DNA from: Micavibrio sp. UBA6929
Lineage (GTDB): Bacteria > Pseudomonadota > Alphaproteobacteria > Micavibrionales > Micavibrionaceae
Reading direction: 5' to 3'
Assembly: GCA_002448815.1 (NCBI GenBank)
Contig: DKAJ01000001.1
Coordinates: forward strand, 1-64,000
DNA: 64,000 nucleotides
Shown: piece after piece, positions 16,371 to 24,964 of the stretch
How positions within the stretch are numbered: position 1 is the first letter of the stretch
Layout of the letters: the number at the start of each line of letters is the position of its first letter
The notes under the pieces: generated by a model
Told to the model about the DNA's origin: nothing
Databases searched by the model: none
What the model saw: only the letters and a program-made list of their open reading frames with translations
Made by a program: the position numbers and the translations under genes

Positions 16371-17483
16371 ATGTTGCAAGAACGGATCAACAAAAAGGCA
16401 CTGGTCGATTTTATATCGGGGCCGGTGTTGCTGCACTTCACTTTGCCTTTTGTTATGATTTACCTTTGTGCGGGGACGATTGCACAAAAATACGTTGGCC
16501 TGTATGAGGCCACTCATATCTTTTTCTCATCACTCATTGTCTGGCTTGGCTTTTTGCCTTTGCCAGGTTTTCCTGTGGTGCTGGCTGTGATGTTTGTAAA
16601 CTTGGCTGGCAAATTGATTTTTAAAAGCCCGTGGACGCTGCGCAACAGCGGCATTATTATCACGCATATTGCTGTGATGATGTTGCTTTTGGGTGGTCTG
16701 ATCACAGCATTGTTCAGCCGCGAAGGCTTTGTCGATTTGATGCAAGGCGATAATAAGGCCTATGTTACAGATTATCACGCGCGCGAATTTATTATCCGTG
16801 ATGAAAATGGCGTATCACTTGCGCAGTATAATCCAAATGATTTTCAGGCAGGGCAAAGCGTATCTGATCCTGAATTGCCGTTTATAATCCGCATTAAAGA
16901 GGCGTGCCGTCACTGTAAAATTGAAAAGCGTGCCATCGGGCCGAATGATGACAGCGTCTATAATGGGATGGCGCAATTTATGCGCCTGACAGATGCGCCG
17001 CTTCAACGTGAAAACGAAAGCAACGTGGGCGGCGTTGTCTTTGCGCTGTATGATCGTCAAGGGCACGAGCAAGGTGTATATGCAAGCTTGGAGGATGTAC
17101 CAAACTGGCCGCAAGTCGATATCGGGCAAAGCAGTTACCGCTTTATTTACCAAAAGCAAAAGCGTGCATTGCCCTTTGAAATTGAACTGCTTGATTTTAC
17201 CCGTACGACTCATCCGGGGACGCAACTTGCCAAATCGTATCAGTCCAAAGTGCGAATTAAGGATGAAAATGGCGCGTGGGAAAGCTTGGTCAAAATGAAC
17301 GAACCTCTGCGTTACAAGGGCTATACCCTGTTTCAGTCATCCTTTATGCGGACAGATACAGGCGATGTCTCTGTATTGGCTGTGGTGTGGAATGCGGGGC
17401 GTTCCTTTCCTTACATTGCAGGCTTGGTGTTGTCGTTAGGCTTGATTGTTCACCTTGTCGTGCGCCGCCGTCCAGCGAAATAG
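16371..17483 (+). CDS. ResB-like cytochrome c biogenesis protein
   Basis: Three N-terminal transmembrane helices (about residues 18-40, 48-75 and 93-115) are followed by a large periplasmic domain and a final C-terminal helix before VVRRRPAK. The domain contains RYKGYTLFQSSF, typical of ResB (PF05140). ResB acts with a CcsA-type heme exporter in system II cytochrome c maturation. No CcsA gene is seen nearby. At 370 residues it is shorter than classical ResB. Confidence 0.72.
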   Translation: MLQERINKKALVDFISGPVLLHFTLPFVMIYLCAGTIAQKYVGLYEATHIFFSSLIVWLGFLPLPGFPVVLAVMFVNLAGKLIFKSPWTLRNSGIIITHIAVMMLLLGGLITALFSREGFVDLMQGDNKAYVTDYHAREFIIRDENGVSLAQYNPNDFQAGQSVSDPELPFIIRIKEACRHCKIEKRAIGPNDDSVYNGMAQFMRLTDAPLQRENESNVGGVVFALYDRQGHEQGVYASLEDVPNWPQVDIGQSSYRFIYQKQKRALPFEIELLDFTRTTHPGTQLAKSYQSKVRIKDENGAWESLVKMNEPLRYKGYTLFQSSFMRTDTGDVSVLAVVWNAGRSFPYIAGLVLSLGLIVHLVVRRRPAK

Positions 17484-17622
17484 CTTCTTATTAGACCTCT
17501 TAAATAAACATACTTTTGTATGATCAACCACTTTTTTGGGTGTATATAAGCAATTTATTGCACGTAAAAGGCGAGTGTGCTTATAGTTGTCCTTGTAAAT
17601 TTTAGTGGGGACTAAAACAAAT

Positions 17623-19158
17623 ATGCCTAATAAGCATGATGCAACAAAGCTTTTGCACGCTGTGCTAGAGCACGTTAGCGACGGTATCATTACCGCAGAT
17701 AAAGCAGGGAAAATATATTACTACAGCGCATCATCTGAGAAAATTTTCGGATATGAGCGCAGTCAGGTGCGAGACCTTAATTTGAAAGCCTTGCTGCCTG
17801 ATTTCGCGACGATGGTCGATTTTTCTGTGGCCGAGTATTTGGTTAAGGCGCTGCATCAAGACGGGCGCAACAGTGATGTGGCTGTGTCTGTCAGTGAAGT
17901 ACCTTCCGCCGAGGGAGATATTCTTAACTGCTATATTATTCGGGATGTGACATATCGCAAAGTAGCCGAGCAACGTCTGATCCAAGCTCAAAAGATGGAG
18001 GCTATCGGCGTTATCACCAGCACAGTTGCCCATAACTTTAACAATTTGCTAGGGGTTGTCTCGGGGAGTTTGCGTTTACTAAAGCGCGGCCTTCCAGCCA
18101 ACGTTGCTGAAAATGAAAATGTAAACTTGCATCTGGATACAATTGAATCCGCCGTTCATCGCGGAGCATCGCAAATATCAAGGCTGATGATGTTTGCGCG
18201 CCCGCAAACCACAGCGCCGCAAGAAGGCGCGTTGACCAATATTGAAATCAGTGAATTTGTTGACCAGATTAAGGATCTTATCGTCCTGTCTGTCAGAGAT
18301 ACCGTGCGCGTCGCCTTTGATTTACAGGCTAAATTGCCAGCGGTGCGATTGGATGTAGGGCAATTTGAAAGTGCCTTGCTGAATATGGCTGTTAATGCGT
18401 CAGATGCAATGCCGTATGGAGGGCATCTGCATATATCAACGCAGTCAGTAACGTTAGATCGTAACTATAAATTCCTCAGCCCCGAAGTCGTTGAGGGTGA
18501 GTATGTGTGCGTTACTGTGTCTGATACGGGAGAAGGGATGAGCGAGGACGTGCAGGAGCACTTGTTCGAGCCTTTTTACACAACAAAGCCGGCAGGTGCG
18601 GGAACCGGCCTGGGGATGAGCGTTGTTTACGGCTGCGTTAATCAGATTGGCGGCTATATTCATGTGTACAGTGAAATAGGCAATGGCACGACATTTAAAA
18701 TATATTTGCCAGCCTGCCCGCAGGATATCAAAGTCAATTACGCGGATCAAAAACAAGAATCTATCCAGTGTGACGACAGCGGCAAAACGGTTTTGATTAT
18801 TGATGATCAATATTTAATGCGCGATATGGCGTCTCAGTCATTTTCGCGGTTAGGGTTTAAAGTGTTAACGGCCTCGACGGCGCACGAGGCCCTTAGCGCA
18901 GTGAACGATCAAAACGGCGCGATTGATTTGCTGTTTGTTGATATGTTTATCGAAGAAGGCGTCGATAGCTTTGATCTGGTTGATCATATTTTAACGCAAG
19001 TGCGCCCAGAATGTCAGGTGCTTTATACATCTGGTTATGATGAGCAACAATTAGCGCAAAGCTATGACGTGCGTGAGAAAAACTTTATCTCAAAGCCATT
19101 TTCAAACAAGCGCTTAATTGAGGCGCTCAAGGCTTTTTGGCCAGAAATGCCATTTTAG
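17623..19158 (+). CDS. Hybrid sensor histidine kinase (PAS-HisKA-HATPase-REC)
   Basis: A PAS domain (about residues 10-115) precedes a dimerisation helix with phosphoacceptor His in VAHNFNNLLG (residue 137). An HATPase domain follows (NMAVNASDAM, DTGEGM, GTGLGMSVVYG). The C-terminal receiver has its phosphorylatable Asp in LLFVDMF and Lys in FISKPF. Cytoplasmic, with no membrane segment. The His-box resembles the CckA group, but size and domain count differ. ATG 17623 follows GGGGA; GTG 17605 is an alternative. No response-regulator gene is adjacent. Confidence 0.86.
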   Translation: MPNKHDATKLLHAVLEHVSDGIITADKAGKIYYYSASSEKIFGYERSQVRDLNLKALLPDFATMVDFSVAEYLVKALHQDGRNSDVAVSVSEVPSAEGDILNCYIIRDVTYRKVAEQRLIQAQKMEAIGVITSTVAHNFNNLLGVVSGSLRLLKRGLPANVAENENVNLHLDTIESAVHRGASQISRLMMFARPQTTAPQEGALTNIEISEFVDQIKDLIVLSVRDTVRVAFDLQAKLPAVRLDVGQFESALLNMAVNASDAMPYGGHLHISTQSVTLDRNYKFLSPEVVEGEYVCVTVSDTGEGMSEDVQEHLFEPFYTTKPAGAGTGLGMSVVYGCVNQIGGYIHVYSEIGNGTTFKIYLPACPQDIKVNYADQKQESIQCDDSGKTVLIIDDQYLMRDMASQSFSRLGFKVLTASTAHEALSAVNDQNGAIDLLFVDMFIEEGVDSFDLVDHILTQVRPECQVLYTSGYDEQQLAQSYDVREKNFISKPFSNKRLIEALKAFWPEMPF

Positions 19159-19229
19159 GGGTTGCATAATCAGGCGTCTGCAAGGAAACTATGGATTGAA
19201 TTTGATCTTAAATAAGGCGCACTAACTAT

Positions 19230-20021
19230 ATGGATGACATGGAAAAGCAAGTTCAGAAAAAGACTCGTCTGGCTTCTCAAACAATTTATGAAATTATTTC
19301 CCGCGAAGGGGTCGAAGAACTCTCTCGCCCTCTCTCTTCTCTTGCTTGGTCGGGCTATGCCGCGGGCATTTGTATTTGCTTTTCTGTTTTGACGATGGCG
19401 CATTTGCATCATTACCTGCCTGAAGAACAAGCGTGGACGCTCCTGAAAAAGATGGGGTATGTCGTTGGCTTTTTGATCGTGATTATGGGGCGTTTGCAAC
19501 TTTTTACAGAAAACACAATTACAGTAATCTTGCCATTGCTTGATAAGTGGAGCGCCCGCAACATTGTGCGTACGCTGAAACTTTGGGGCGTTGTTTTTGC
19601 AACGAATATGGCAGGCACAATGTCAGTGGCATTGATGATTTTGTATCTTCAGCATCCAGAGCCAGCCTACCTTGAGGCTCTGACGAATATTTCTAAACAC
19701 GCGGTGGAGCATAGCTTTTTAGATATCTTTTTGGCCGGTATTCCTGCTGGATTTTTGATCGCGGTCTTGGTGTGGATGATGCCAAGTGCGAAGGGGTCTG
19801 AATTTTTGCTTGTCACGATGATGATCTTTTTGATCTCGCTAGGCGATTATTCGCACGTTGTGGCAGGCTCGTTCGAGGCCTTCTTCTTGTTGCTGAGCGG
19901 CGCGTCATCATTGGGTGATACTGTTGCATATATCACTGCGGCAGGTCTTGGGAATATTCTGGGCGGCACAGGTGTCTTTACGATGCTGGCCTACGCGCAG
20001 GTGAAAGATGAAATTCGCTAA
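19230..20021 (+). CDS. Formate/nitrite transporter (FNT) family channel
   Basis: Six hydrophobic segments of an FNT channel are visible, with MGRLQLFTENTITVILPLL as the central re-entrant region and the conserved NMAGT and GLGNILGGTGVFTML segments. The N-terminal cytoplasmic extension (about 50 residues) and overall look are closest to YfdC-like members. It would pass small monovalent anions such as formate, nitrite or related acids; the substrate cannot be assigned. It is followed by a strong bidirectional terminator. Confidence 0.85.
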   Translation: MDDMEKQVQKKTRLASQTIYEIISREGVEELSRPLSSLAWSGYAAGICICFSVLTMAHLHHYLPEEQAWTLLKKMGYVVGFLIVIMGRLQLFTENTITVILPLLDKWSARNIVRTLKLWGVVFATNMAGTMSVALMILYLQHPEPAYLEALTNISKHAVEHSFLDIFLAGIPAGFLIAVLVWMMPSAKGSEFLLVTMMIFLISLGDYSHVVAGSFEAFFLLLSGASSLGDTVAYITAAGLGNILGGTGVFTMLAYAQVKDEIR

Positions 20022-20070
20022 GGCCGTTATGGCGTGGTAATCGGCGCTTAGCTGAAAAAAGAGATAATAA

Positions 20071-20110
20071 AATGGCGATGCCTTCTTAATTGGGGCGTCG
20101 CCATTTCTTT
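20071..20110. terminator. Bidirectional rho-independent terminator
   Basis: A 12-bp stem with one G-T pair (20071-20082 with 20093-20104) has T-rich sequence after it and A-rich sequence before it. It lies between the convergent FNT and FMN reductase genes and can serve both. Confidence 0.8.
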
Positions 20111-20130
20111 ATGCATTTGATTTATGTGTC

Positions 20131-20700
20131 TTATCCCGCCTTAGCAAAGCGGATAAGGTCATCAATGGTGTTATTTAAAAATGTCGCGTGCATGTCATTT
20201 GCAAGGCTGCCATCATCGTTAAAGGCATCATTCGCGCCGCCAAGTGCAATTTGCGAGGGCACCACGTTAATTCCGATATTGCCCAATAACATCCGCAGCA
20301 TTACAAGGCCGCGCATACCGCCCATCGCGCCAGGCGATGCCGCGCCAATCGCATAGACTTTGCCTGTAAAAGCAGGAAGCATTGGCTCGCCTTCTTCGCG
20401 GATACGTGAAACCCAATCAATGGCATTTTTTAAAACGGGCGTGAAGCTGCCATTATATTCTGGTGAGGCGATAAACACGCCGTCTGCGTCTTGTAACACT
20501 TTTTTCAGGTCATAGGCGGCCTTAGGAAAGCCATCATGTTCCTGCTGGTCAGGATCATAAAGCGGCAAGGGATAATCCGCGAGGCTAATGACTTTGACGT
20601 TGGCACCTTTTTCTTTTGCTACGCGGGCGGCTTGCTGCGCCAGTTTTGCGTTAATAGAATGGCTGCTGTTGCTGCCAGAAAAGAAAATAAGATTTGCCAT
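20131..20700 (-). CDS. NAD(P)H-dependent FMN reductase
   Basis: IFFSGSNSSHSINAKLA at the N-terminus and FIASPEYNGSFTPVLKNAIDWVSR at residues 70-95 are the flavin-binding loops of the NADPH-dependent FMN reductase family (PF03358, ArsH/azoreductase/chromate-reductase group). It is cytoplasmic and reduces FMN, quinones or similar acceptors. I start at ATG 20700, giving 189 residues; the upstream extension is not conserved-looking. Confidence 0.84.
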   Translation of the reverse strand: MANLIFFSGSNSSHSINAKLAQQAARVAKEKGANVKVISLADYPLPLYDPDQQEHDGFPKAAYDLKKVLQDADGVFIASPEYNGSFTPVLKNAIDWVSRIREEGEPMLPAFTGKVYAIGAASPGAMGGMRGLVMLRMLLGNIGINVVPSQIALGGANDAFNDDGSLANDMHATFLNNTIDDLIRFAKAG

Positions 20701-20747
20701 GATAGATGATGTATCCCGTGTCTGTCTTGTGAATGTAGTCTGTGTGC

Positions 20748-21305
20748 TTATATAGAACCCGCAACCATAGAGGTCAACTCTTTCCAGCTCTCGGTCGTGC
20801 CCCATTCATATCCGTCATTGATATGCTTGATGACGGTGCGCTCTTTGTTAAGAAAGACCGTTTCAGGCGTGCCTTTAATGCGGTAGAAGCGTGCGCTCAG
20901 GTCGTATTTGGCATCGTGAACCCAATAAATGGGCAGGTCATCCGCTCCAAGTTTGCTGATATAACGCTGCATCGCGTCGGCCTTATAGTCCAGTGAAACC
21001 GCAATCATGGCAACCTGACCGTTCATTTCGCGCAGTGTTTTTAACAAGAGCGGAAACTCCATGACGCATGGTGGACACCATGACGCCCAGTAATGAACCA
21101 TAACGACAGGCTCGCTAAGGTCGGATGTGTTGAAATCATCGCCTTGAATGGTCGTAAAAGACATCTGTTTAAGGGACTGACCGACCGAAAAATATTGCGG
21201 TATCTTTGATGTGAGATGCGTTTGTGCATTTTGTGCATGCGAGGAAAGAGGGCTTAACGTTATGAATGAAAAGCATAAAAACAAAACTGTGCGCATCACC
21301 TGCAT
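20748..21305 (-). CDS. TlpA-like periplasmic thioredoxin
   Basis: A signal peptide (residues 1-24) is followed by a thioredoxin fold with active-site WCPPC near residues 76-80 and the cis-Pro loop KGTPETVFL. This is the TlpA/ResA family of periplasmic thiol-disulfide reductases, often used in cytochrome c or copper-centre assembly. Such a role fits the ResB-like protein 4 kb away, but they are not in one operon. Confidence 0.83.
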   Translation of the reverse strand: MQVMRTVLFLCFSFITLSPLSSHAQNAQTHLTSKIPQYFSVGQSLKQMSFTTIQGDDFNTSDLSEPVVMVHYWASWCPPCVMEFPLLLKTLREMNGQVAMIAVSLDYKADAMQRYISKLGADDLPIYWVHDAKYDLSARFYRIKGTPETVFLNKERTVIKHINDGYEWGTTESWKELTSMVAGSI

Positions 21306-21353
21306 GGAAAACCCTTTACTTACCCGTCAATTTATAGTTTACCCATAACCACC

Positions 21354-22415
21354 ATGAAAACCAAAGACTTTGATTACGCGCTGCCAGAAGATCTGATCGC
21401 CTACGAACCGTTACAGGATCGTACGGCAAGCCGTTTACTGTGTTTGAACCCTGATGACGGGGTAACTGCTCATAAACAATTTAGTGATATTCTTGGCCTC
21501 GTCAATGCGGGCGACGTCTTGGTATTTAATAACAGTAAGGTTATCCCCGCGCGTTTGCATGGTCATCGCGATACAGGTGGCCGCGCTCATATCTTGATCG
21601 AACGCGTTTTAGAGCCCTTTAAGGCCGTTGCACATGTTAAAACAGGTAACGTAGCCAAGGCAGGCAGTATCATTTATCTGTCCGACCGGACGCCATGCCG
21701 CGTTCTGGGGCGCGATGGGCCGTTTTTCATTCTTCAGCCCGAAGGCGACAAAAACTGGTATGAAATTATGGAGGATATCGGCGATATCCCCTTGCCGCCT
21801 TATATTGAGCGCCAAACCAAACCACTGGATAGTTCGCGTTACCAAACTGTTTATGCCGCCGATGATAAGGCTGCGTCTGTGGCAGCGCCAACGGCGGGGC
21901 TGCACTTTACGGATGATCTGCTGGATCAGTTGCGCGCCAAGGGCGTAAAAACGGCGTTTGTGACGCTGCATGTGGGGGCAGGAACGTTTCAGCCTTTGCG
22001 CACGCTTGACGATGAAGATCCGCGCGACCACCAAATGCACAGCGAATATATCGAAGTCCCACAAGATGTCTGTGATACGGTGAACGCAGCCAAGCGGGCA
22101 GGCGGTCGCATTATCGCGGTGGGCACAACCAGCGTGCGCTGCATTGAAACTGCGTGGAACCGTGAAGAAGGGGGGCTGCAACCATTTACTGGTGAAACCG
22201 ATATCTTTATTGCGCCTGGCTATGAATTTGGCTGTATGGATGCGTTAATTACAAACTTTCATTTCCCGCGGACAACATTACTGATGCTGGTCAGCGCCTT
22301 AGCGGGGCGCGAGAATATGTTGCGCGCTTATGAGCAAGCCATCGCAGAAAAATATCGCTTTTTCAGTTATGGTGATGCTATGTATATCGCGAAAGGATGC
22401 ACTGATGGCACGTAA
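21354..22415 (+). CDS. queA: S-adenosylmethionine:tRNA ribosyltransferase-isomerase QueA
   Basis: The sequence matches QueA throughout: FDYALPEDLIAYEP at the start, FNNSKVIPARLHG, ASVAAPTAGLHFT, VTLHVGAGTFQPL and a C-terminal FHFPRTTLLMLVSA. It transfers and rearranges the ribosyl of SAM onto preQ1 in tRNA to make epoxyqueuosine. The last 11 bases overlap queH, giving a two-gene queuosine operon. Length of 353 residues is normal. Confidence 0.95.
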   Translation: MKTKDFDYALPEDLIAYEPLQDRTASRLLCLNPDDGVTAHKQFSDILGLVNAGDVLVFNNSKVIPARLHGHRDTGGRAHILIERVLEPFKAVAHVKTGNVAKAGSIIYLSDRTPCRVLGRDGPFFILQPEGDKNWYEIMEDIGDIPLPPYIERQTKPLDSSRYQTVYAADDKAASVAAPTAGLHFTDDLLDQLRAKGVKTAFVTLHVGAGTFQPLRTLDDEDPRDHQMHSEYIEVPQDVCDTVNAAKRAGGRIIAVGTTSVRCIETAWNREEGGLQPFTGETDIFIAPGYEFGCMDALITNFHFPRTTLLMLVSALAGRENMLRAYEQAIAEKYRFFSYGDAMYIAKGCTDGT

Positions 22416-23073
22416 ACAGAAAAATATGCTCCCCCCGCTTGAGCCACCAACAGGCGATAAAAAGGTATTGCTGCACAGTTGTTGCGCGCCTTGTTCGGGT
22501 GACTTAATGGAACGCATGGTCGAAAGCGGCATTGACCTGACCTTGTTTTTCTATAACCCGAATATTCATCCGAAAAAAGAATACGAAATCCGCAAAAATG
22601 AAAATATCCGTTTTTGTGAAAAGCTTGGCATTGATTTCGTGGATGCGGATTATGATGTGCAAAACTGGTTTGCGCGCGCCAAAGGCATGGAGCACGAGCC
22701 CGAGCGCGGCGTGCGTTGCACGATGTGTTTTGACATGCGTTTTGAGCGCACGGCCTTATATGCCTATGAAAACGGATTTAAAACAATCACCAGCTCACTC
22801 GGCATTTCGCGCTGGAAGAACATGGATCAAATCAATAATGCAGGCACGCGCGCGGCGGGGCATTATGACGGCGTTGAATACTGGACGTATAACTGGCGCA
22901 AAGGCGGCGGTGCAAACCGCATGTATGAAATCGCTAAACGCGAAGAGTTCTATAAGCAAGAATATTGCGGCTGTATTTTCTCGCTGCGTGATACGAACGA
23001 TTGGCGCGAGCATAATGGCCGTGACAAAATCGCAATCGGTGAAGAATTCTACGCCGATATGATCAAGGATTAG
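22405..23073 (+). CDS. queH: Epoxyqueuosine reductase QueH
   Basis: HSCCAPCSGD near residues 24-33, RCTMCFDMR near residue 110 and YCGCIFSLRD near the end are the cysteine motifs of QueH (DUF208), which binds an iron-sulfur cluster and a second metal. It reduces epoxyqueuosine to queuosine, the step after QueA, and replaces QueG. Start ATG 22405 lies inside queA. Confidence 0.93.
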   Translation: MARKQKNMLPPLEPPTGDKKVLLHSCCAPCSGDLMERMVESGIDLTLFFYNPNIHPKKEYEIRKNENIRFCEKLGIDFVDADYDVQNWFARAKGMEHEPERGVRCTMCFDMRFERTALYAYENGFKTITSSLGISRWKNMDQINNAGTRAAGHYDGVEYWTYNWRKGGGANRMYEIAKREEFYKQEYCGCIFSLRDTNDWREHNGRDKIAIGEEFYADMIKD

Positions 23074-23188
23074 CGCGTTCTCCTTCAAAAATACAAGACA
23101 AAGAAAACATGCTGCGACGTAAAACTTGCAGTCTGCAGTGTGTTATGTTAAAAGATGCGACCAACGAATAATAAAGCAGGGAAAAGCG

Positions 23189-23773
23189 GTGTCACGTGTC
23201 TTCGATTATGAGCAGCCAAAGCCATACGGGTTAACGCCCTTTGCATTGTTACAGTATGATAAGCGCCTTGGCGCTATTGCTGATAATGAGTTGCCCTTAG
23301 AGATGGTAGGTAAGCAATTTAATGATTACCATTTTCGGCTTGATATTCCCAAAAAAGAAATTTATCCAGATTTGAATGGTTACTTGGACGATGTTTACCT
23401 ATGGATAGGTGAAAACGCGCAATCAAACTTTCACTGGGACGAGCATGATGGATTGATGCGTAAAACGCACAGCGACGGACGACAAGAAATTAACGGCGTT
23501 GCCAGTGTGTTTATAACCTTTGAGCGTTACTTAGATGCAGAGAACTTTAAGAAATCTTTTGTGGGAAGCTCACCCTTTTATGCGACTTACAACGGTGGAC
23601 ATGAATTTGATCAGCCCTGTTTGCTAAAGCGTGCCTCAAGTGTTTTTGGCAGTAAAGAAGTGACACTTACGCCTGCACCGCCGTATGAAGGCTTTTTGGA
23701 TCATTATCGTGCGCCTGAGGTCGAGCGTAAGCCTCCTGCGACGCCGCAGTCAAACGATCTGGATCTGCCATAA
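23189..23773 (+). CDS. Conserved-looking unknown protein
   Basis: I do not recognise this 194-residue protein. It has no signal or membrane segment and contains FHWDEHDGLMRKTHSDGRQEI and a Pro-rich C-terminal tail. GTG 23189 follows AGGGA with good spacing, so I prefer it over TTG 23126. It stands alone between queH and the next small gene. Confidence 0.5.
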   Translation: MSRVFDYEQPKPYGLTPFALLQYDKRLGAIADNELPLEMVGKQFNDYHFRLDIPKKEIYPDLNGYLDDVYLWIGENAQSNFHWDEHDGLMRKTHSDGRQEINGVASVFITFERYLDAENFKKSFVGSSPFYATYNGGHEFDQPCLLKRASSVFGSKEVTLTPAPPYEGFLDHYRAPEVERKPPATPQSNDLDLP

Positions 23774-23883
23774 GTGCACAGTTCTTTTATAGTGCGTTGT
23801 TTGCAGTCTTGCTTGGATTAACGGATTTTTAAATCTTTGTCGCCACAATGGGGTCACAATATCAATAGATAAGGGTGATTATT

Positions 23884-24312
23884 GTGGCAAAGCTAATATC
23901 AGATGAATTTAACAAAAGCGTTGGTGACTGGCAAAAAGCGAGTGAATTTATCAATGGTTTTGATGTGCTCAACGAACCGATTTTGGTAGGAACGCGCGGC
24001 GAGGTGAGCCTGATCCATCACAAAACGGGCGAGTGGGAGTGGTCTGACGTATTGCCTTTGCCGGTTCGCAAAGATGATGTCGAGGCCTTTTTGCCGAATG
24101 ATCTGGCCGAAGAATATGATCAACCTGATTTTATGACCTTTCAGCAATATCAAGACGTAGCCAAAGTGCTGGACGACAACCGTCAGTTGCTTGATGAGGT
24201 AACGCGTTCACAAATGCTGTACATGTTCGACCGCATCAAAGAAATCAAATCTGACATGGCCGAGCATAATTTAGAAACACAAAATGTCTTTGTCCCCTCG
24301 ACACTGAGGTAA
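23884..24312 (+). CDS. Unknown small protein
   Basis: This 142-residue soluble protein has no recognised domain. Features are an N-terminal ISDEFNKSVGDWQKASEFINGFDVL segment split over a helix and strand, and a long charged helix near the C-terminus (QLLDEVTRSQMLYMFDRIKE). GTG 23884 with AAGGG eight bases upstream is the likely start; GTG 23875 is possible. Confidence 0.45.
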   Translation: MAKLISDEFNKSVGDWQKASEFINGFDVLNEPILVGTRGEVSLIHHKTGEWEWSDVLPLPVRKDDVEAFLPNDLAEEYDQPDFMTFQQYQDVAKVLDDNRQLLDEVTRSQMLYMFDRIKEIKSDMAEHNLETQNVFVPSTLR

Positions 24313-24458
24313 CGCAACATCTTTTGCGTTGAGTTTATTCCATAAAAATTGTCTTAAATACGATCTATGCTGGTTAGCGTAACATATACTTATGTCTTGG
24401 TGTCTAAAAGGACGTATGAGAACTCTGAAAAGTCTGCTATACTAAAATGAGATAATAA

Positions 24459-24590
24459 ATGAAATTTAGTATATACAGATCAGGAGAAGCCTCTAGCGAG
24501 ATGTTGTCAGTGGCAGGAGAACTCTCAGAAAAGTCAGAAGACCTGCAAATGCGCGTTGAGGACTTCTTGCAAAGCGTACGCGAAATGTAA
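24459..24590 (+). pseudogene. C-terminal remnant of a methyl-accepting chemotaxis protein
   Basis: A 43-codon frame reads SSEMLSVAGELSEKSEDL then MRVEDFLQSVREM and stops. This matches the last 40 residues of many alphaproteobacterial chemoreceptors, the end of the signalling coiled coil plus the loose tail. No receptor sequence continues upstream, so this is a fragment, not a gene. It is followed by a strong terminator and the island 2 junction, so deletion linked to island activity is a plausible cause. Confidence 0.6.
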
Positions 24591-24617
24591 TCGCTTTTAA
24601 AACGTAAAATCAAAGAT

Positions 24618-24655
24618 GCGCGGGATTGGATAAACAACTGATCCCGCGCTTTTTT
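24618..24655 (+). terminator. Rho-independent terminator
   Basis: A perfect 9-bp stem, GCGCGGGAT (24618-24626) with ATCCCGCGC (24641-24649), is followed by six T. It lies 27 bp after the chemoreceptor remnant and was probably its terminator. Confidence 0.88.
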
Positions 24656-24688
24656 GCGCAGTTGTAAGATACAGTCGTTTAGAGAAAA

Positions 24689-24737
24689 TGGAGCGAGTGA
24701 AGGGATTCGAACCCTCGACCCCAACCTTGGCAAGGTT
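24689..24737. repeat. att direct repeat of tRNA-Gly, distal copy
   Basis: This copy is identical to 30400-30448. It covers the 3' acceptor strand, T-arm, variable loop and anticodon arm of tRNA-Gly (minus strand) but lacks the rest, so it is not a functional tRNA. Confidence 0.93.
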
Positions 24738-24852
24738 AGTGACATGGTTATATGTTTTCACAAAGGTTATTGCTGTGCTTTGTTTTTCTGTATTCTTTAA
24801 ATCCCTTTGTTTTATTAGTTTTAGTTGTTTTTATCTGTTTTATTTCGTTACG

Positions 24853-24927
24853 AGTGGGGACTTGATGGGGAATTTGAATGACATGAAATCCCCACTGTGA
24901 TATCTTATCCCCACTGTATTCCCCACT
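24853..24927. promoter_or_regulatory. Repeated CCCCACT/AGTGGGG sites before the integrase
   Basis: Two exact ATCCCCACTGT copies (24888-24898 and 24907-24917), a third TTCCCCACTTT (24919-24929), and two inverted copies (AGTGGGGA 24853-24860 and TGGGGAATTT 24866-24875) cluster upstream of the integrase. TGGGGAATTT recurs exactly at 30371-30380 at the other end. This layout suggests integrase arm sites, or an AlpA/integrase operator. Confidence 0.6.
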
Positions 24928-24964
24928 TTAATGTTTTGCAAGGGGGTGCCGATGGAGTTAAGCA

